A stretch of DNA of 34,537 bases, taken from positions 1 through 34,537 of the forward strand of contig CAXNAD020000053.1 in NCBI GenBank assembly GCA_964200185.2, in the 5' to 3' direction. The DNA is from Choristocarpus tenellus KU-1152 (taxonomy: Eukaryota > Phaeophyceae). The translations under genes were made by a program, and so were the position numbers. Shown piece after piece: positions 21,309-32,432 of this stretch. The number at the start of each line of letters is the position of its first letter. Positions within the stretch are counted from its first letter, which is position 1. The notes under the pieces were generated by a model. That model made no database searches. It was not told where the DNA came from and worked only from the letters and a program-made list of their open reading frames with translations.

Positions 21309-21524
21309 TAACTATAATTAATAATAACTCCCTTGTTCCAACTACAAACATGTAAGAGTTTCCACAACACACTTTTATGCTCTAGGTTGACTTTTTATGG
21401 CATAATAATACTACTGAGTTTTTATTTGAGGACATAGTTACTGTATTAGTATTACATGTATATACTCTGAAAAATTATAAATTGTAGTTGGCAGTTCTAG
21501 TTCCCACCACAACACAATCTCACC

Positions 21525-24500
21525 ATGTCCACGTACACATATTGCAGCACCCGGGGTGGGGCGGTGGGTGTAAGCTTCGAGGATGTGGTTTTGGGGGGTC
21601 TAGCTAACGACAGGGGTTTGTACGTCCCTGAGGTCGTTCCGGAAGTGGCGGTGGATGAGATAATGTCGGTGAGTGATTGTGGTGTGTGTTCATCTCTCAT
21701 CACATAGTTACTTGACCACATCTATTCCAACTGACAATATTTCCCCCTTGGTCTTTACATGTGGTTCCATCAGTGGCGTGCCCTCAGCTTTCCTGAGCTT
21801 TCCCACAGAATAATGTCGAAGTACATCTCTGAGTTGGAGATTCCAACCAACGACCTGCTCGACGTATGTAAGCGAAGCACGGTCAACTTCCGAACTCCAG
21901 GTATGACGTTCGCTTCTGTGTAAGTGGATTTGATTGTTATAGAGTTGGCACCATCCCCAGTGTTTGTCGCATTGCCTACAGAAGGATTGGTTTAATGCCC
22001 TTGGACCGTTGTCGCCACTTCATACCAACTACTCTCTGGACAGATGTTACCCCAGTCGTCCGTGTCGGATCCACCTGGGTGCTGGAACTCTTTCATGGAC
22101 CGACATTTGCTTTCAAAGATGTTGCTCTTCAGGTAAAAATTTTCGCTTACGATCCAGGCTGCGAATGGCATCGATATTTTGACCCTTACGAAGGCGAGGA
22201 GGAAAGATTGGAATGGGAATGATTCATGCAAGGCAGGAACTAGCGAGAAACATGCAATTTCCCTATTTTGATGGCGGGCATCTATCTTCAAGAAACATAG
22301 GTCAAGGTTGGGGCCTGAGTTGTTGCAATGTTTACTACCAGGATGTCAATTGATGCATGCACATTAGGGTAATTTTTGTGTAAATGTTAGCATTCTATAT
22401 GCGCTTACTAGTATGGTGTATTGGATACGAGTGGTATGTGCTATATATACTCTAGTCTTGGCGCATTTGAAGTCCTGTGCACCAAAAGTGTGGTGCGGCT
22501 AAAAATTATTTTTGGCGTTTCTATGTTTGATAAATTTTGTATGCCATTTGCACAGTTTCTTGGAAATCTGTTTGAGTACTTCCTCACCAGAAAGAGGGAC
22601 AGAGGAGAGGATGCTGGACTCACAATTCTCGGTGCAACATCTGGAGACACAGGTTAGTCTAGACTTGAAAAACAATTTGGGCAGTCCAAATGCTGTGATA
22701 TGTATCAAATGTAGCCTATGGCAGAGCAGTACCAACAAACTTGTGTGTAATCAACAATGCAACATTATCTTGCTTCTCATCTTTAGGCTCAGCTGCCATA
22801 TATGGCTTACGGGGCAAGGAACAGGTGTCCTGCTTCATTATGTTTCCTCATGGTCGTGTAAGTGATATCCAGGAGCGTCAGATGACGACAGTGTCAGATC
22901 CCAACATCAACTGCATCAGTGTGCATGGTTCGTTTGATGACTGCCAAGATATTGTGAAGGCTTCATTTGGTGATAAGGATTTCAGGTGCAGCAATTTCTT
23001 TTGCTTGATTGAAGTTTAATTCCTTAACCATTATTCATGTAAGGATCACCCTGCAAGAGTTATAAGTTATTTATTATCTTGTGACCATATTTTAATTTCG
23101 GTAAACTGCATTGTCATATTGGTAGAATTTTGCAGTTCCTGGTCCCTTGAAGTGCATTTCATCACTGAGTTGTGTTTAGGGAAACTTGAATTGGTGGCCT
23201 TTCCCTACATTTCATACTTGAGATGTTAATTAAGATGTTGAAACAATTTGACAGGGAGCGGGTGAAGCTGGGAGCAGTGAACTCAATCAACTGGGCAAGA
23301 GTACTAGCACAGATAACATATTACTTCTGGGCGTATTTTCGGGTGAGAGGTGCAGCCCTGGACAACTCGGGTAGAATGAGGCATTCTTTTCTGCATGTGG
23401 AATTGTTATACTAAATGGTGTGTTTTGTCTGTTTTGCTGTTCATTGATACTTCATCTCAACATACTTGGAGACTTTTCAGGATTTGTCGCATCATTGATG
23501 CAAATACGGACCTTAATTGACCACATGTGTGCACTAGACTTTGGTTGACATTCCAGACAAGCATATGTTCCCACTATTCTTTACAGTATATCAGTAGTAC
23601 CTCTTGTGTTTTGTTGGACATTATGGAGACAGCCTTGAAGAGCGGTAAACTTGGTGCCATCATCCTGTTACCCCGCAGTTCACTCACTGTTGTATGTCAA
23701 TTTTATATGACCGTAAATATGTCAAGTTGTTTTGTCGCACATTTTTGACATCTGGTGTTGGCATGCTGCAGGTATCAGAGGCTAATGAGATGGGGGATGA
23801 TGGGGGTCCAAGTGTCATTAATTTCTCAGTCCCCACAGGAAACTTTGGTGATGTACTTGCAGGGTACTATTCCAGGCGCATGGGTTTGCCAGTGGGAAAA
23901 CTGGTTGTTGCAACCAATGAGAATGATATTCTGCACAGGTGATTGCCATTGTTACAACGCACCTTATCATATGTGAAATTTGCTAATTGTAGAGCTTCTA
24001 GAAATTGATCCTGACAGGCCTGTGCACTCCATAGCTTAGACGGATTGTGTACCATGTGTTGATACCAAAAAGTTGAGAGGGTGAATGATTGTTGATTGAG
24101 TGAGAAGTATTGAAAAAGATACCTATGCTACTGGACAAAAATATATGTAAATGTGTGATCTTGCATTGTGTTCGTCAAGGTGGGAATTTTACAGATCATG
24201 CAGATGCCCAGGTTTGCAGAGGCACCCCTCTCATATTTACTGTTAGCAAGTTCATTTTGTATTTTTTGTTTTTGGGTTTGGGGTTAGAATAGTTGATGCA
24301 AGTAGGTGTGACTCCCATAAATTTGGGCACCTTTGTGCCCATTAAGACATACCATTTCAGGACACCATGACAAGTCTAATATATTTGTCCTCTTTGACCC
24401 TATGATGTTTTTGAAGTGGAGGGTGAATATTGCCTAGGAATATTCTTAAATAAGCTTGTGTTGTGATGAATTCCTGCTTGTTAGGTTCTTCACAACTGGC

Positions 24501-27382
24501 TGTTACTGGCGGGAAGGGGTTGTGCCAACAGTGGCACCATCCATGGATATCTGTGTCTCGTCCAACTTTGAGAGGTTCTTGTTCCATCTCTGTGGTGACA
24601 ATGCTTCAACTCTCCAGGAATGGATGAAGAATTTCGAGCTTACAGGTTCTGTGTGATGCATACAGTGTATGTTTTCTTGGGTAGGGTAGATCTGTCATTT
24701 TTTTGCAGTTGTTTGGGTAGGTTCTCTTCTGTTCCTGTTTGCAACCAATAGTCATCTCAGCTAATTGAGACTAGCAATCACAAATATGGCTAATATTATT
24801 GTAATGAATATGAAGCATTGCCAATAGTGTTTACACCAGATAAAAAGCATTCAGCAGTTTCCTTTGATTATTGCGAACAAGACAGTAGTTACATTAAGAT
24901 GTTTTTTGGCATCTATCATCTCCCTACAAACTAGAATTATTTCGAGACAGATTCTGCCATCCAAGTCTGGACACACACAATTTACAATATTGAAAACACA
25001 ATGCATGCTGATCTTCGAGTTATGACCCTCATCCCTGACCTTACCGTGTACAGGGAAGTTGACCCTGGAGGGTCCCCTCCTGGAGAAAGCACAAGAGGTG
25101 TTTTTGTCAGCACGTGTTGACACTGCCGAGAACCTTGCGATGATTCGCAGTCAGTGGGAGGAGCACAGGTACCTATTGTGCCCTCACACCTCTGTGGGTG
25201 CTGCTGCTGCTGTCAAGCTGGAACTAACCCCAGACCGTACAGTGGTGTTGGCCACAGCTCATGCGGCAAAGTTTGTTGATGCTGTGACCAAGGTGAGATT
25301 AAAACATGGTTGCCTGTAGCTCCAGTGAGATATGTTTTTCTTAGGCATTCCAGGCTGACATTTCTCAATGCTAGCATTTTTGTATATGAAATTAATCTAT
25401 GAATACAATCTATGCATATGTAAGAGTAGATACTATTGAGACTTTAAATTTATTTATGTAGCAGCGAGAGAGTGGAATTTCGAGATAGAAACAAGACTAC
25501 GTTCCTAACTATTGTCAAGCCTTCTACTGTCGATAAATAAAATAATCATATCCATACTAAAGTAGTGTATGCTTCATGTTATGTTGTAACCATGGTATAT
25601 TGGGGGGGAATTATGTACCAGTTACAGGTATCCTCATATCTGTGAAACAACCCCAAGAAGAATTCATTTGGGGCACATCAAAACTGTGTGCTGGAGGCAA
25701 TTAGCATAGATACCCTGTGCTATCATTGAAACAGCATGCTCATTTCAGACCCATGCCATGCATTTACATAGTAGCTTGGAGCTTTTCAGTTTTGTGTTCA
25801 GCAAATATAATGCCAACACACTAAATCTATGGTGAATGAGGAAGGACTCACTGTAAAAGAAGCTTGAAGAAAAAATAAAAGGTTCAATTCACAGTTATGA
25901 GTATCAATCTATTCATTGCACCCTCTGCTGACCTGGTAATTAAATTAGTTGGAGAAGTTACGTACAGTGGTTGATGTGCCATCGATTTGGTCAAGGTACA
26001 TAAATTTCCATATCAATAACCAGGAGTGAAGGGGGATACTGTGTGTTACATATGCAAGAATCATCACTATGCTGTGGCCAATTGTCCTTGGATGTTAAAC
26101 ACAAGATGGGTGGGGCTATCTCTTGGTGGGTAAGGCATATGGGCTCTGAGACTGGGTCACAGAGAAGAAATGATTTTTCTCTTTGTAGTGTACTTGATGT
26201 ACACTTTTAATTTTTCATTACTTCCTACTAGTGAACTGGGTTTCTATTGGCAGTCCAAAAATGCTGATCAGTGTATGCTACCAATAACTGACCTACATTT
26301 GTTTTTCTGCTTTAGAACCTTTCCCTTTTTTGCGCTTTGTTGAGATATTGTTTGGTAAAAGCTATTATCAGAATGTTGGGTTGTATTCTTGCTTTTTTGT
26401 TTTTGGAGTATTCTTATTGGTGGAGTAATTTGTTTGGAAAGACGTGACTGCGATGATACTCACTGGGTGCATGGTAGGAATGGAAGTTTAATGCCCCAAA
26501 CTTTCTGTCTTTGTGGTAACTGTTATCACTGAGCCGTCAATTGTAGGTACACCTCAACATCTCCCCTCGACAAGAGTTGCAACCCAGTCCCTGAACTGTT
26601 GCACTTGTACAGAGGACATCACAAACTTTTCACTGTAAAGTGTTCCATGTGGATAGATCTGTTACAGCATCATAGCGTTTAGTGCTTCACTACTTCAGAA
26701 GTACCCCAACCATCATTCCATGTGGATTGTATGTGGATGTTGCCTGTTCACATCAGACAAGCAGGTTCTCCAAAAAGTAACACCAAAGAGTAGACGTGTA
26801 TACAAATTTGGTGTGATGGCCATAGGAATTTTTGCTAAAGCGATAGTGTTGCCAGGGTTGTTGCCAATATTTTGTCTTGTAACTGTAAACCTATCCCTGT
26901 GATCAATGTATTCCACTACCAGGACCAATAGGTAAATGATATTTTGTTTTATGTGAAATGTGTGTGACATTTTCCAACAAATCCTCCTGATCAGGTTTTG
27001 GATTCCCCACCACCAGCTCCAGAAGCTTTGCAGGAATTGTGGGGTCTCGCCACACGATCAACAGTTCTACCAAACAGTGCAGAAGAGGTTAGTTAAACAC
27101 AGATTGAAGTGGATGTGTAACTAGATATGCAAAGTTATAGCTATGTCATCGCCAAATTTCTGGACATTCCTATTCCTAACTGTACCCTCAACTACTAGCA
27201 TGAGGTTCTCAGTCTCACACACTAGAATTTTTTTTTTTTCCCCATATCACACGTTGTGAAAGAAAAGTACAAAAGATCCCTCAAATTGTCTGCATTGTCT
27301 TCTGAAGTCTAAACAAAGCTGCCTGATGCACAACCTCTTCCTACGTCAGGTGAAGACCTTTATTCTGAAAACACTGGGCTGA
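21525..27382 (+). CDS. Threonine synthase (THR4 type), complete, 11 exons, 478 aa
   Basis: Converts O-phosphohomoserine to threonine plus phosphate with pyridoxal phosphate; last step of threonine synthesis. Exons: 21525-21668, 21774-21900, 22044-22132, 22556-22652, 22787-22985, 23255-23342, 23772-23938, 24485-24645, 25054-25292, 26995-27087, 27350-27382; all GT-AG, phases consistent, 1437 coding bases. Residues: N-terminal STRGG (8-12) and GLANDRGLYVPE as in the family; FHGPTFAFKDVALQF with the PLP lysine K115; phosphate-binding SGDTGSAAIYG (149-159); QERQMTTV; VNSINWARVLAQITYYFW; PTGNFGD (269-275); ATNENDI; PHTSVG near 398; TAHAAKF. The last exon adds VKTFILKTLG. The ATG has A at -3. At 478 aa it is slightly shorter than yeast Thr4 (about 514). 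No transit peptide is seen, so a cytosolic enzyme is inferred. Animal THNSL2 proteins are relatives, but the many identities favour true THR4. Confidence 0.96.
25293..26994 (+). other. Large intron 9 of the threonine synthase gene
   Basis: At 1.7 kb it is about three times longer than any other intron of this gene (105-546 bases). Apart from the zinc-knuckle relic at 26020-26133 I see only AT-rich sequence, a G run near 25601 and no exon-like frames. The size difference suggests one or more insertions. Confidence 0.7.
26020..26133 (+). pseudogene. CCHC-like zinc-knuckle relic inside an intron
   Basis: The frame between TAA (26017) and TAA (26131) reads GVKGDTVCYICKNHHYAVAN followed by CP. 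Cysteines are spaced CX2C and then X9C, as in a retroviral-type zinc knuckle (CX2CX4HX4C), with His residues at positions 3 and 4 after the second Cys rather than 5, so the metal site may be degenerate. Such knuckles are typical of Gag/Pol of LTR and LINE elements. No flanking retroelement domain is readable. Confidence 0.4.
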
Positions 27383-29639
27383 TCTGTGATCCATCTCAGG
27401 ACCTTTCTGATGGTCAAGAGGAATGATAGATTGGTGGCATGGAAATTCTACTCTCTGCAATTTTTCTTTCTCAACATAAAATTGGCAATGTTGTTTGGGT
27501 TCCAATCCAAGTTCATTAAAAATTGTGATTGCTCAGACATTTCACATCAAGAATAACCAATGCACTCTACTGGTTTGATTCTTGAGGACATGAAGATCAA
27601 ACACTAAATGACCATTTTGTTGTGCCTGTATAGTGTGGAAAATTTAGGGCCCAAGAATTTGTGGAGTTTAAAAAGGATCCAGCATCCACACACTATAACA
27701 GGGTCCTGTGGTGTCCATTATGTTTTTGCAGTAGCGGGCCTAGGTTCTTCCTCTGAGAGACAAAGAGTAAGCCATGTGTTCTGGTTAAAATTTACGTAAA
27801 CTTGATACCATAGAGTGTAGAGATGGTGACAAAGGGTGTGACCTTTTCTTGGAAACTTGCACCTGTACCATTAAATGATTAAAGATATGTTCACCAGACA
27901 ACATCTTCCAGGGAGAGAGTTTTAGTGAAATGCAAGTCAGAACCTTGAGTCATCCCATTCATACTTGAAGTTGGCTATGCTCACCCATTATGGTATGATC
28001 CATGTATGCCTTTTTATGTGTGAGGAGGATTGTGCTCCAGAGTAGGTAATTGTATACCAAGTTTGGGAGTATTGCGGGGGATGTTTACTTTCTCTCTCAT
28101 GAATTAATTTTCATGTTAAAATTTCAAATAATTGCATGATTCATAGGTTTTCGAACAATCCTGATAAATAATTGGGTGATCCCTTGCAATTTAATTTGTC
28201 TTGTCAAAATGATCCTGATGTATGGTGCTTCACAAAGTATTGACCCTTGTGTCTATATTGAACATTCGACAAAACCAAAACATTTTTTTCAGTGTTAGAA
28301 CAGAATAGGGCTGGAAGTTTACCTGCGGTCCTTTCTGATTGAAATCAATGCCAGTCCTGGACTGGCCCTCCTGTCACATCCCACCAGGGTGGGTGATTCT
28401 GTGGCTTGGTCCCTTCATATTCAAATTGCCTCACAAAAGGTTGTGCGAAGGTATACCCTTGACAACTATGGAGTAGTATGGCCAATCCAAGACAAATTTT
28501 AATCGGACTGGACAAATGGCTGGCGTCAAAGAGATCTTCTGAGATACAGTTTGTGAAATTTTCTACAATACTTTTAATTGATTCTCTGGCATTCTGAGTT
28601 GTTTGAATCATTCCAATCCCCTGAGATGTATCTGTGCTCAGTCTGATCTGGTCTCTTTCTACTAGGAAGTTTGTTTGAGAGTAACATTTTAAATTTTTCC
28701 CCAGAGTTCCTGTTGGTTGATATGTGTCCGCTGATTTTGAGTTTCTTAAAACTTTTCTGCTTCTTCTATGTTCCTTCTGTTGTAACTTTGAAAGAATTCA
28801 ACTTCCAACAATCTACTTGCTGTATGCTATACTCTCTTAGATCTGCCATTGCTAATTGGGTTGGTCACCCCTAATCTCCCTGAAAGTAACATATTTTCAT
28901 TTGGCTCCAGTCCACATGCTTCGGCAACCGTTTGGCGAGGTAAGATGACATGCTCTCTCTTACGCACTTTGACTTTGTTTCCGCCCCCATAATCCAGGAG
29001 TGGACTGGTTATTGTAAGCTCTCATCACAAGTCATGAGCACAGTGAATATCTTCACAGAAAAAATATCCCTACCCTTGCTTCTTGCCAGACCTAGGTATC
29101 ATTGTGACCTTCACCAAGTTCCGTCACCTCACATACTACAACACGTAAAGACAGTGATGGAATGTGTGAGTGGTCTACCATCATCAATCACTTACATCTC
29201 CTACGGTCCAAAATTCCATATGCTCCCACAGAGCACAAGTCCTACAATAATTTTTTACTCTGCACTCCTAAACATACATGTTACTTTGATTGTGGTATGC
29301 TTCAACCTGGAATGTGGAGGTAAGGCCTTACTCTTGTCATGATTGCAACTGTATGGTATGTTTTTAGGAGACACATGAGGTTTTGGTGGGGTGGGAGAAG
29401 AATACACGGAACTCATGTACATAAGTTGTGATCTGTTCTATTACAGAGGGAAGTACTAAGAAAGTTTCTGTCACTTTCTAGGTACATTTTTAATTTTAAT
29501 TTCTTACAGAAGTTTGTTCAATTGGTCGTGTCTAATTGCAATTATTTCAATTCACACATCGTGTTTACTTGTGATGATATAATTGGGTTGATGCCTGTGA
29601 TTTCAGCTTAAGTCGGTGTATCACTTGGCCTATCTCTAA
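27383..29639. other. 3' flank of threonine synthase; no gene seen
   Basis: AT-rich sequence with many stops in all frames. No canonical AATAAA within a few hundred bases of the TGA. Two coding-like fragments without motifs: - strand 28345-28611 (with GLAILLHSCQGYTFAQPFVR) and + strand 28950-29342 (130 aa). A donor-like AG|GTAAGA after 28939 and a CAG acceptor-like site at about 28998 do not lead to a sensible joined reading. Confidence 0.5.
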
Positions 29640-30180
29640 ATATTCAGCTGTTAGTGTCCACATAAATATCAGGGGCATTTATGAAATCAAGATCTCGCCT
29701 CTGACAAAGGTGAGGAAAACATGTGTTTGCATGTTCCTGGCTAAAGGTTTTTTTTAAGAAGATGCAAAGGGGAGAATGATTGCCCAAGTGATAGGTCAGA
29801 TATGCTGGTGTGGACAGTGACATGACCCTAACTGGGATGATTGGATTGAGTGTGGATGGAAACCAGCTGAGTGTGACAAGCTGGCTCGCCATCCATTCCC
29901 AGAGGGAGATGACAAAATACATCAAGACAGAACATATTAGAGGGAAGAAGTATTCAACTTAGCAAATGTTCTGGATAAGCTGAAAGATACAGACAAGTTT
30001 GCGAGACAATTGGATGCTGCTGAGGTGGGAGTAGAGATTTTGCAAGAGGATTATGAGGTGGAACCCATGGTGAAAGATGGTAACAATGACAATATGAACG
30101 CTGATGAATCAGAGTCTGACGTTAATAATTCGTATCAAAGACATCCCAGCAATATTCGGAGCACTCCAAGTACACTTTAA
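29640..30180 (+). pseudogene. Decayed coding sequence, one frame with three internal stops, unknown family
   Basis: A single + frame reads coding-like over about 540 bases: INIRGIYEIKISPLTK, stop (TAA), DAKGRMIAQVIGQICWCGQ, stop (TGA), then NWDDWIECGWKPAECDKLAR, stop (TAG at 29938-29940), then a clean run to TAA at 30178-30180. That last run of about 79 codons holds FNLANVLDKLKDTDKFARQL, an acidic middle and an Asn/Asp/Glu/Ser tail. Amino-acid usage looks real, with Trp/Cys/Asp clusters and an acidic C-terminus. An AAG|GTGAGG near 29708 and a TTAG at 29937-29940 could be splice sites, so part of it might be exons instead. I do not recognise the protein. Confidence 0.4.
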
Positions 30181-31125
30181 GTACTTCAACATTTATTTCT
30201 TGAAATGTTCTGCACTACCAACCAAAACGTTTGAGCCACCAAAAACGTATATGAGTCTTGTGTATATCTGCATTCCAACAACAATGATTTCACACCTTGA
30301 AGAGGTAACCAATCTTGTAAATATGAAAACAACAAAAATATTTAACAAAAAAACATAGGTGCTTCCCTGACAAAGATAATGCCCCTTACTGCACAATGTA
30401 TTGTGAATCGAATGTGCTAAGGTGTTGGTAGTCGCCTCGAGGACAGAATTTGTCCTGCTCTAGCTTTTGATCGCAGTGGAGTTTTTCATCGAAATAGAGC
30501 TTAGTGTAACCCTTGAATCACTCCTCATATTATTAGATAGGTTTGAGTTGGTGGTGCGATGGGCGAGAGGGCGATTTTCCTCACTAAAATCAAGTTACTT
30601 AGACATCAGTCCATCTGTCGTCCAATATATGGCTTGGAGAGCTGTTTCTTCTCTCCCAGGACAAGTTATTTCAAGGGAGAAGAAGAGTCGTGATCCTCCA
30701 TGTCTCATCTGTCTGTGTGCAACCCTAAACTCTTTATTGTTATTCTAGCTCCACTGTTTTATGCCTATAAGCTCATCAGAAAGCACCCAGCCAGCCAGCC
30801 CTCATCATCGAGCTTGGCCAAGAAACTACGCTCTCCGTAGTAGTTGCAACCCCTCTTTGATTTCTTGTTCCACAGTGATTTGTCCACTCGATCAAGCGCA
30901 AGTCCCCCTCTCGACACATGGCAATCACCAGCGCGTACGCTCTGCCCAACCTCTTCCTTCGACTCATGTGAAACTCGAAGCCTGGAGGTAGAGACTGCAC
31001 CGCGATATCCAGCATGTCCTTTGACAGAGGGACTTCCGCAGCCAATGTGCTGAGTTCTGCGTAGACAATCTAAGTTGTGAGCTGCTTGTGAAGGTCAAGC
31101 TCTGAAAGCCTCTCACAGTATATTG
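30181..31125. other. Region left of the copia cluster, no gene recognised
   Basis: AT-rich up to about 30430, then more GC-rich. Overlapping open frames at 30776-31045 (-, with MSRRKRLGRAYALVIAMCRE) and 30844-31053 (+) share a GC-rich stretch similar in composition to the copia pieces that follow, and may be an unrecognised part of such an element. No domain identified. Confidence 0.4.
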
Positions 31126-31712
31126 TTGGGACGGAGAGCTATTGGTGGAGTATGGGGATTCTGACGGGGGCACTGACTCGCAAACACGCAGGAGTGTCAC
31201 AGGTTATCTACTATTGTTCAACGGATCGCTGATCGCCTGGTGCTCCAAGCTTCAAGGCGCCGTCACCCTCTCCAGCTCGGAGGCAGAGTGGACGGCAATG
31301 GCATACGGCATGCACCACTGCATTTTCCTTCAAGGCATTCTGGGGGAGATCGGCGTACTGCAGGACCAGACTCTGGTTCTGTGACAACCGTGGTGCTATC
31401 CAGGCGGGCAGATTCACAGGTTTCAACGAGAGAACCAAGCACGCGGACATGAAGCTCAAGTGCGTGCACCAGAGAATACGTGGACCAGGGTCTGTTCCAC
31501 GTAGAATAAGTTCCAACATCAAAATAACTGGCCGACATTTTGACCAAGTCTTTATGCAAGAGCCTTACTTCTGATTTTGTGCATTCCGTGCTTTTGCATC
31601 GGGGGTGAGCTTTTGTCAGCAACTTTGCCTCACGCTCATGGGGGAGTGTGCAATACAGGCTGGTAGTCTATAGGTTTCTTATGTGTTTGGTAACCAGTAT
31701 TATGTAACAGAA
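31126..31712 (+). mobile_element. Ty1/copia fragment: RNase H to start of 3' LTR, 5' truncated
   Basis: The reading GELLVEYGDSDGGTDSQTRR, SVTGYLLLFNGSLIAWCSKL and VTLSSSEAEWTAMAYG is the copia RNase H signature (D..W/GGD..RRS.SGY.....WCSK.Q..V.LSS.EAE). A frameshift near 31376 and a 4-base duplication (TGCGTGC, about 31460) break it. Then come TREYVDQGLF, an in-frame TAA (31507-31509), LADILTKSLCK and the terminal TGA (31606-31608). A purine tract (GGGGGAG) precedes TGTGCAATAC at 31647, the likely 3' LTR start. LTR similarity to the - strand copy stops after 31712. Non-functional. Confidence 0.88.
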
Positions 31713-31790
31713 ATGTTGACTGAGTGGCTTGATTTTCATTTGTTTATGTAAACCCAGAGTAATAGGTTCGAATCTGTACAGGTTTTTGTA
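31713..31790 (+). mobile_element. Possible tRNA-derived SINE head (A and B box)
   Basis: TGACTGAGTGGC (31717-31728) resembles the A box of Ser/Leu-type tRNAs, and GGTTCGAATCT (31765-31775) matches the B box GGTTCGANNCY, 48 bases apart, which is within the range for RNA polymerase III internal promoters. The start coincides with the point where similarity to the other LTR copy ends. A cloverleaf cannot be folded well, so it is not a functional tRNA gene. The boxes could be chance or part of a variant LTR. Confidence 0.35.
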
Positions 31791-31811
31791 TTGTTTACTG
31801 TAAGTGGTTGG

Positions 31812-31975
31812 CGCAGTACTACTGACGTAGCTATGACTGACGTAGGCACGACTGATGCAGAAAGATTGACGTAGTCTGATTGACACAGAACAAGTGACAT
31901 AGTGCGACTGACACAGAACGAGTGACGTAGTGTGACTGACACAGAACGAGTGACGTAGTGTGCCTGACACAGACA
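31812..31975. repeat. 14-bp TGAC(G/A)(T/C)AG tandem array
   Basis: About eleven units of 14-15 bases, each starting TGAC or TGAT, alternating two types: TGACGTAGTGTGAC and TGACACAGAACGAG. The right half is a clean 28-bp dimer, repeated about three times. The TGACGTAG core resembles bZIP/CREB-type half sites. The array follows the truncated LTR and the SINE-like boxes. Open frames across it on the - strand (Ser/Val/Leu/His-rich) are repeat artefacts. Confidence 0.8.
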
Positions 31976-32109
31976 CGTTCTGACTTGTCTGCTGATGTGC
32001 ACAATAGATAACGAGGCAGAGCACCCCCCCACATCGAGGGATGGTGCTCACTCTACTAAAATTCATTCTTACCACATCAAGCAAAAACTCTATTCGAACA
32101 GCTCTTTTT

Positions 32110-32345
32110 GGACAAGTTGGTCATAGGTGAGGTCCGGAGCTGTGGACAGTTGGCAAACACCCTTGGCATGCTGTCCCTGATGCCAATGATCAGAGCTCCC
32201 CCCCCTTCTTGGCGTGGTCCTCCTTGGTCACCTCCAGCTACTAATACTCCGTCCAGACGTGATCGAGACGAATGTCGAAGTCAGCAGCGTCCTCCACCGA
32301 TGAGCAGTACATGTCCTACAGCTTCATCTCGAGAGCTATGAGAGG
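32110..32345 (-). pseudogene. Copia gag relic
   Basis: On the - strand, with stops and a frameshift: MYCSSVEDAADFDIRLDHVW followed by TEY, LEVTKEDHAKK and then, in another frame, ALIIGIRDSMPRVFANCPQL. This matches the usual copia Gag order (short Leu/Met helix, E.AD...R...W..Q/YL......D....LL.SLP..F). Only the middle of gag is present. It lies downstream of the - strand LTR, as would be expected if that LTR also served a second, largely deleted element. Confidence 0.5.
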
Positions 32346-32422
32346 CATGTGCAAAATAAGACAATAGTGAGGTGTACGTTATTTTGTGTATATGAGATTA
32401 TTGTGTTGAATTGAGTCCATGT

Positions 32423-32432
32423 NNNNNNNNNN
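32423..32432. other. Assembly gap (10 N)
   Basis: Ten N characters. It lies inside or at the edge of the copia LTR, between inverted copia copies, so the joining of left and right sides is doubtful. Confidence 0.99.

Noticed and set aside
23527-23748. Extra threonine synthase exon between exons 6 and 7
   Set aside because: The open frame looks plausible, but joining exon 6 directly to exon 7 keeps phase and matches the family spacing (ITYYFWAYFR to the PTGNFGD block).
27088-27096. Threonine synthase ending by read-through at TAA 27094-27096
   Set aside because: A GTTAGT donor there and a short in-phase last exon at 27350-27382 (VKTFILKTLG) give a family-like C-terminus. Read-through cannot be fully excluded but would change only the last residues.
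30776-31045. 89-aa - strand ORF with a basic stretch as a copia domain
   Set aside because: No match to a Gag, integrase or RT motif that I can name, and it abuts a + strand copia fragment, so orientation gives no support.
31668-32084. 138-aa - strand ORF across the 14-bp array
   Set aside because: Its Ser/Val/Leu/His pattern is the tandem repeat translated, and it crosses the LTR break point.
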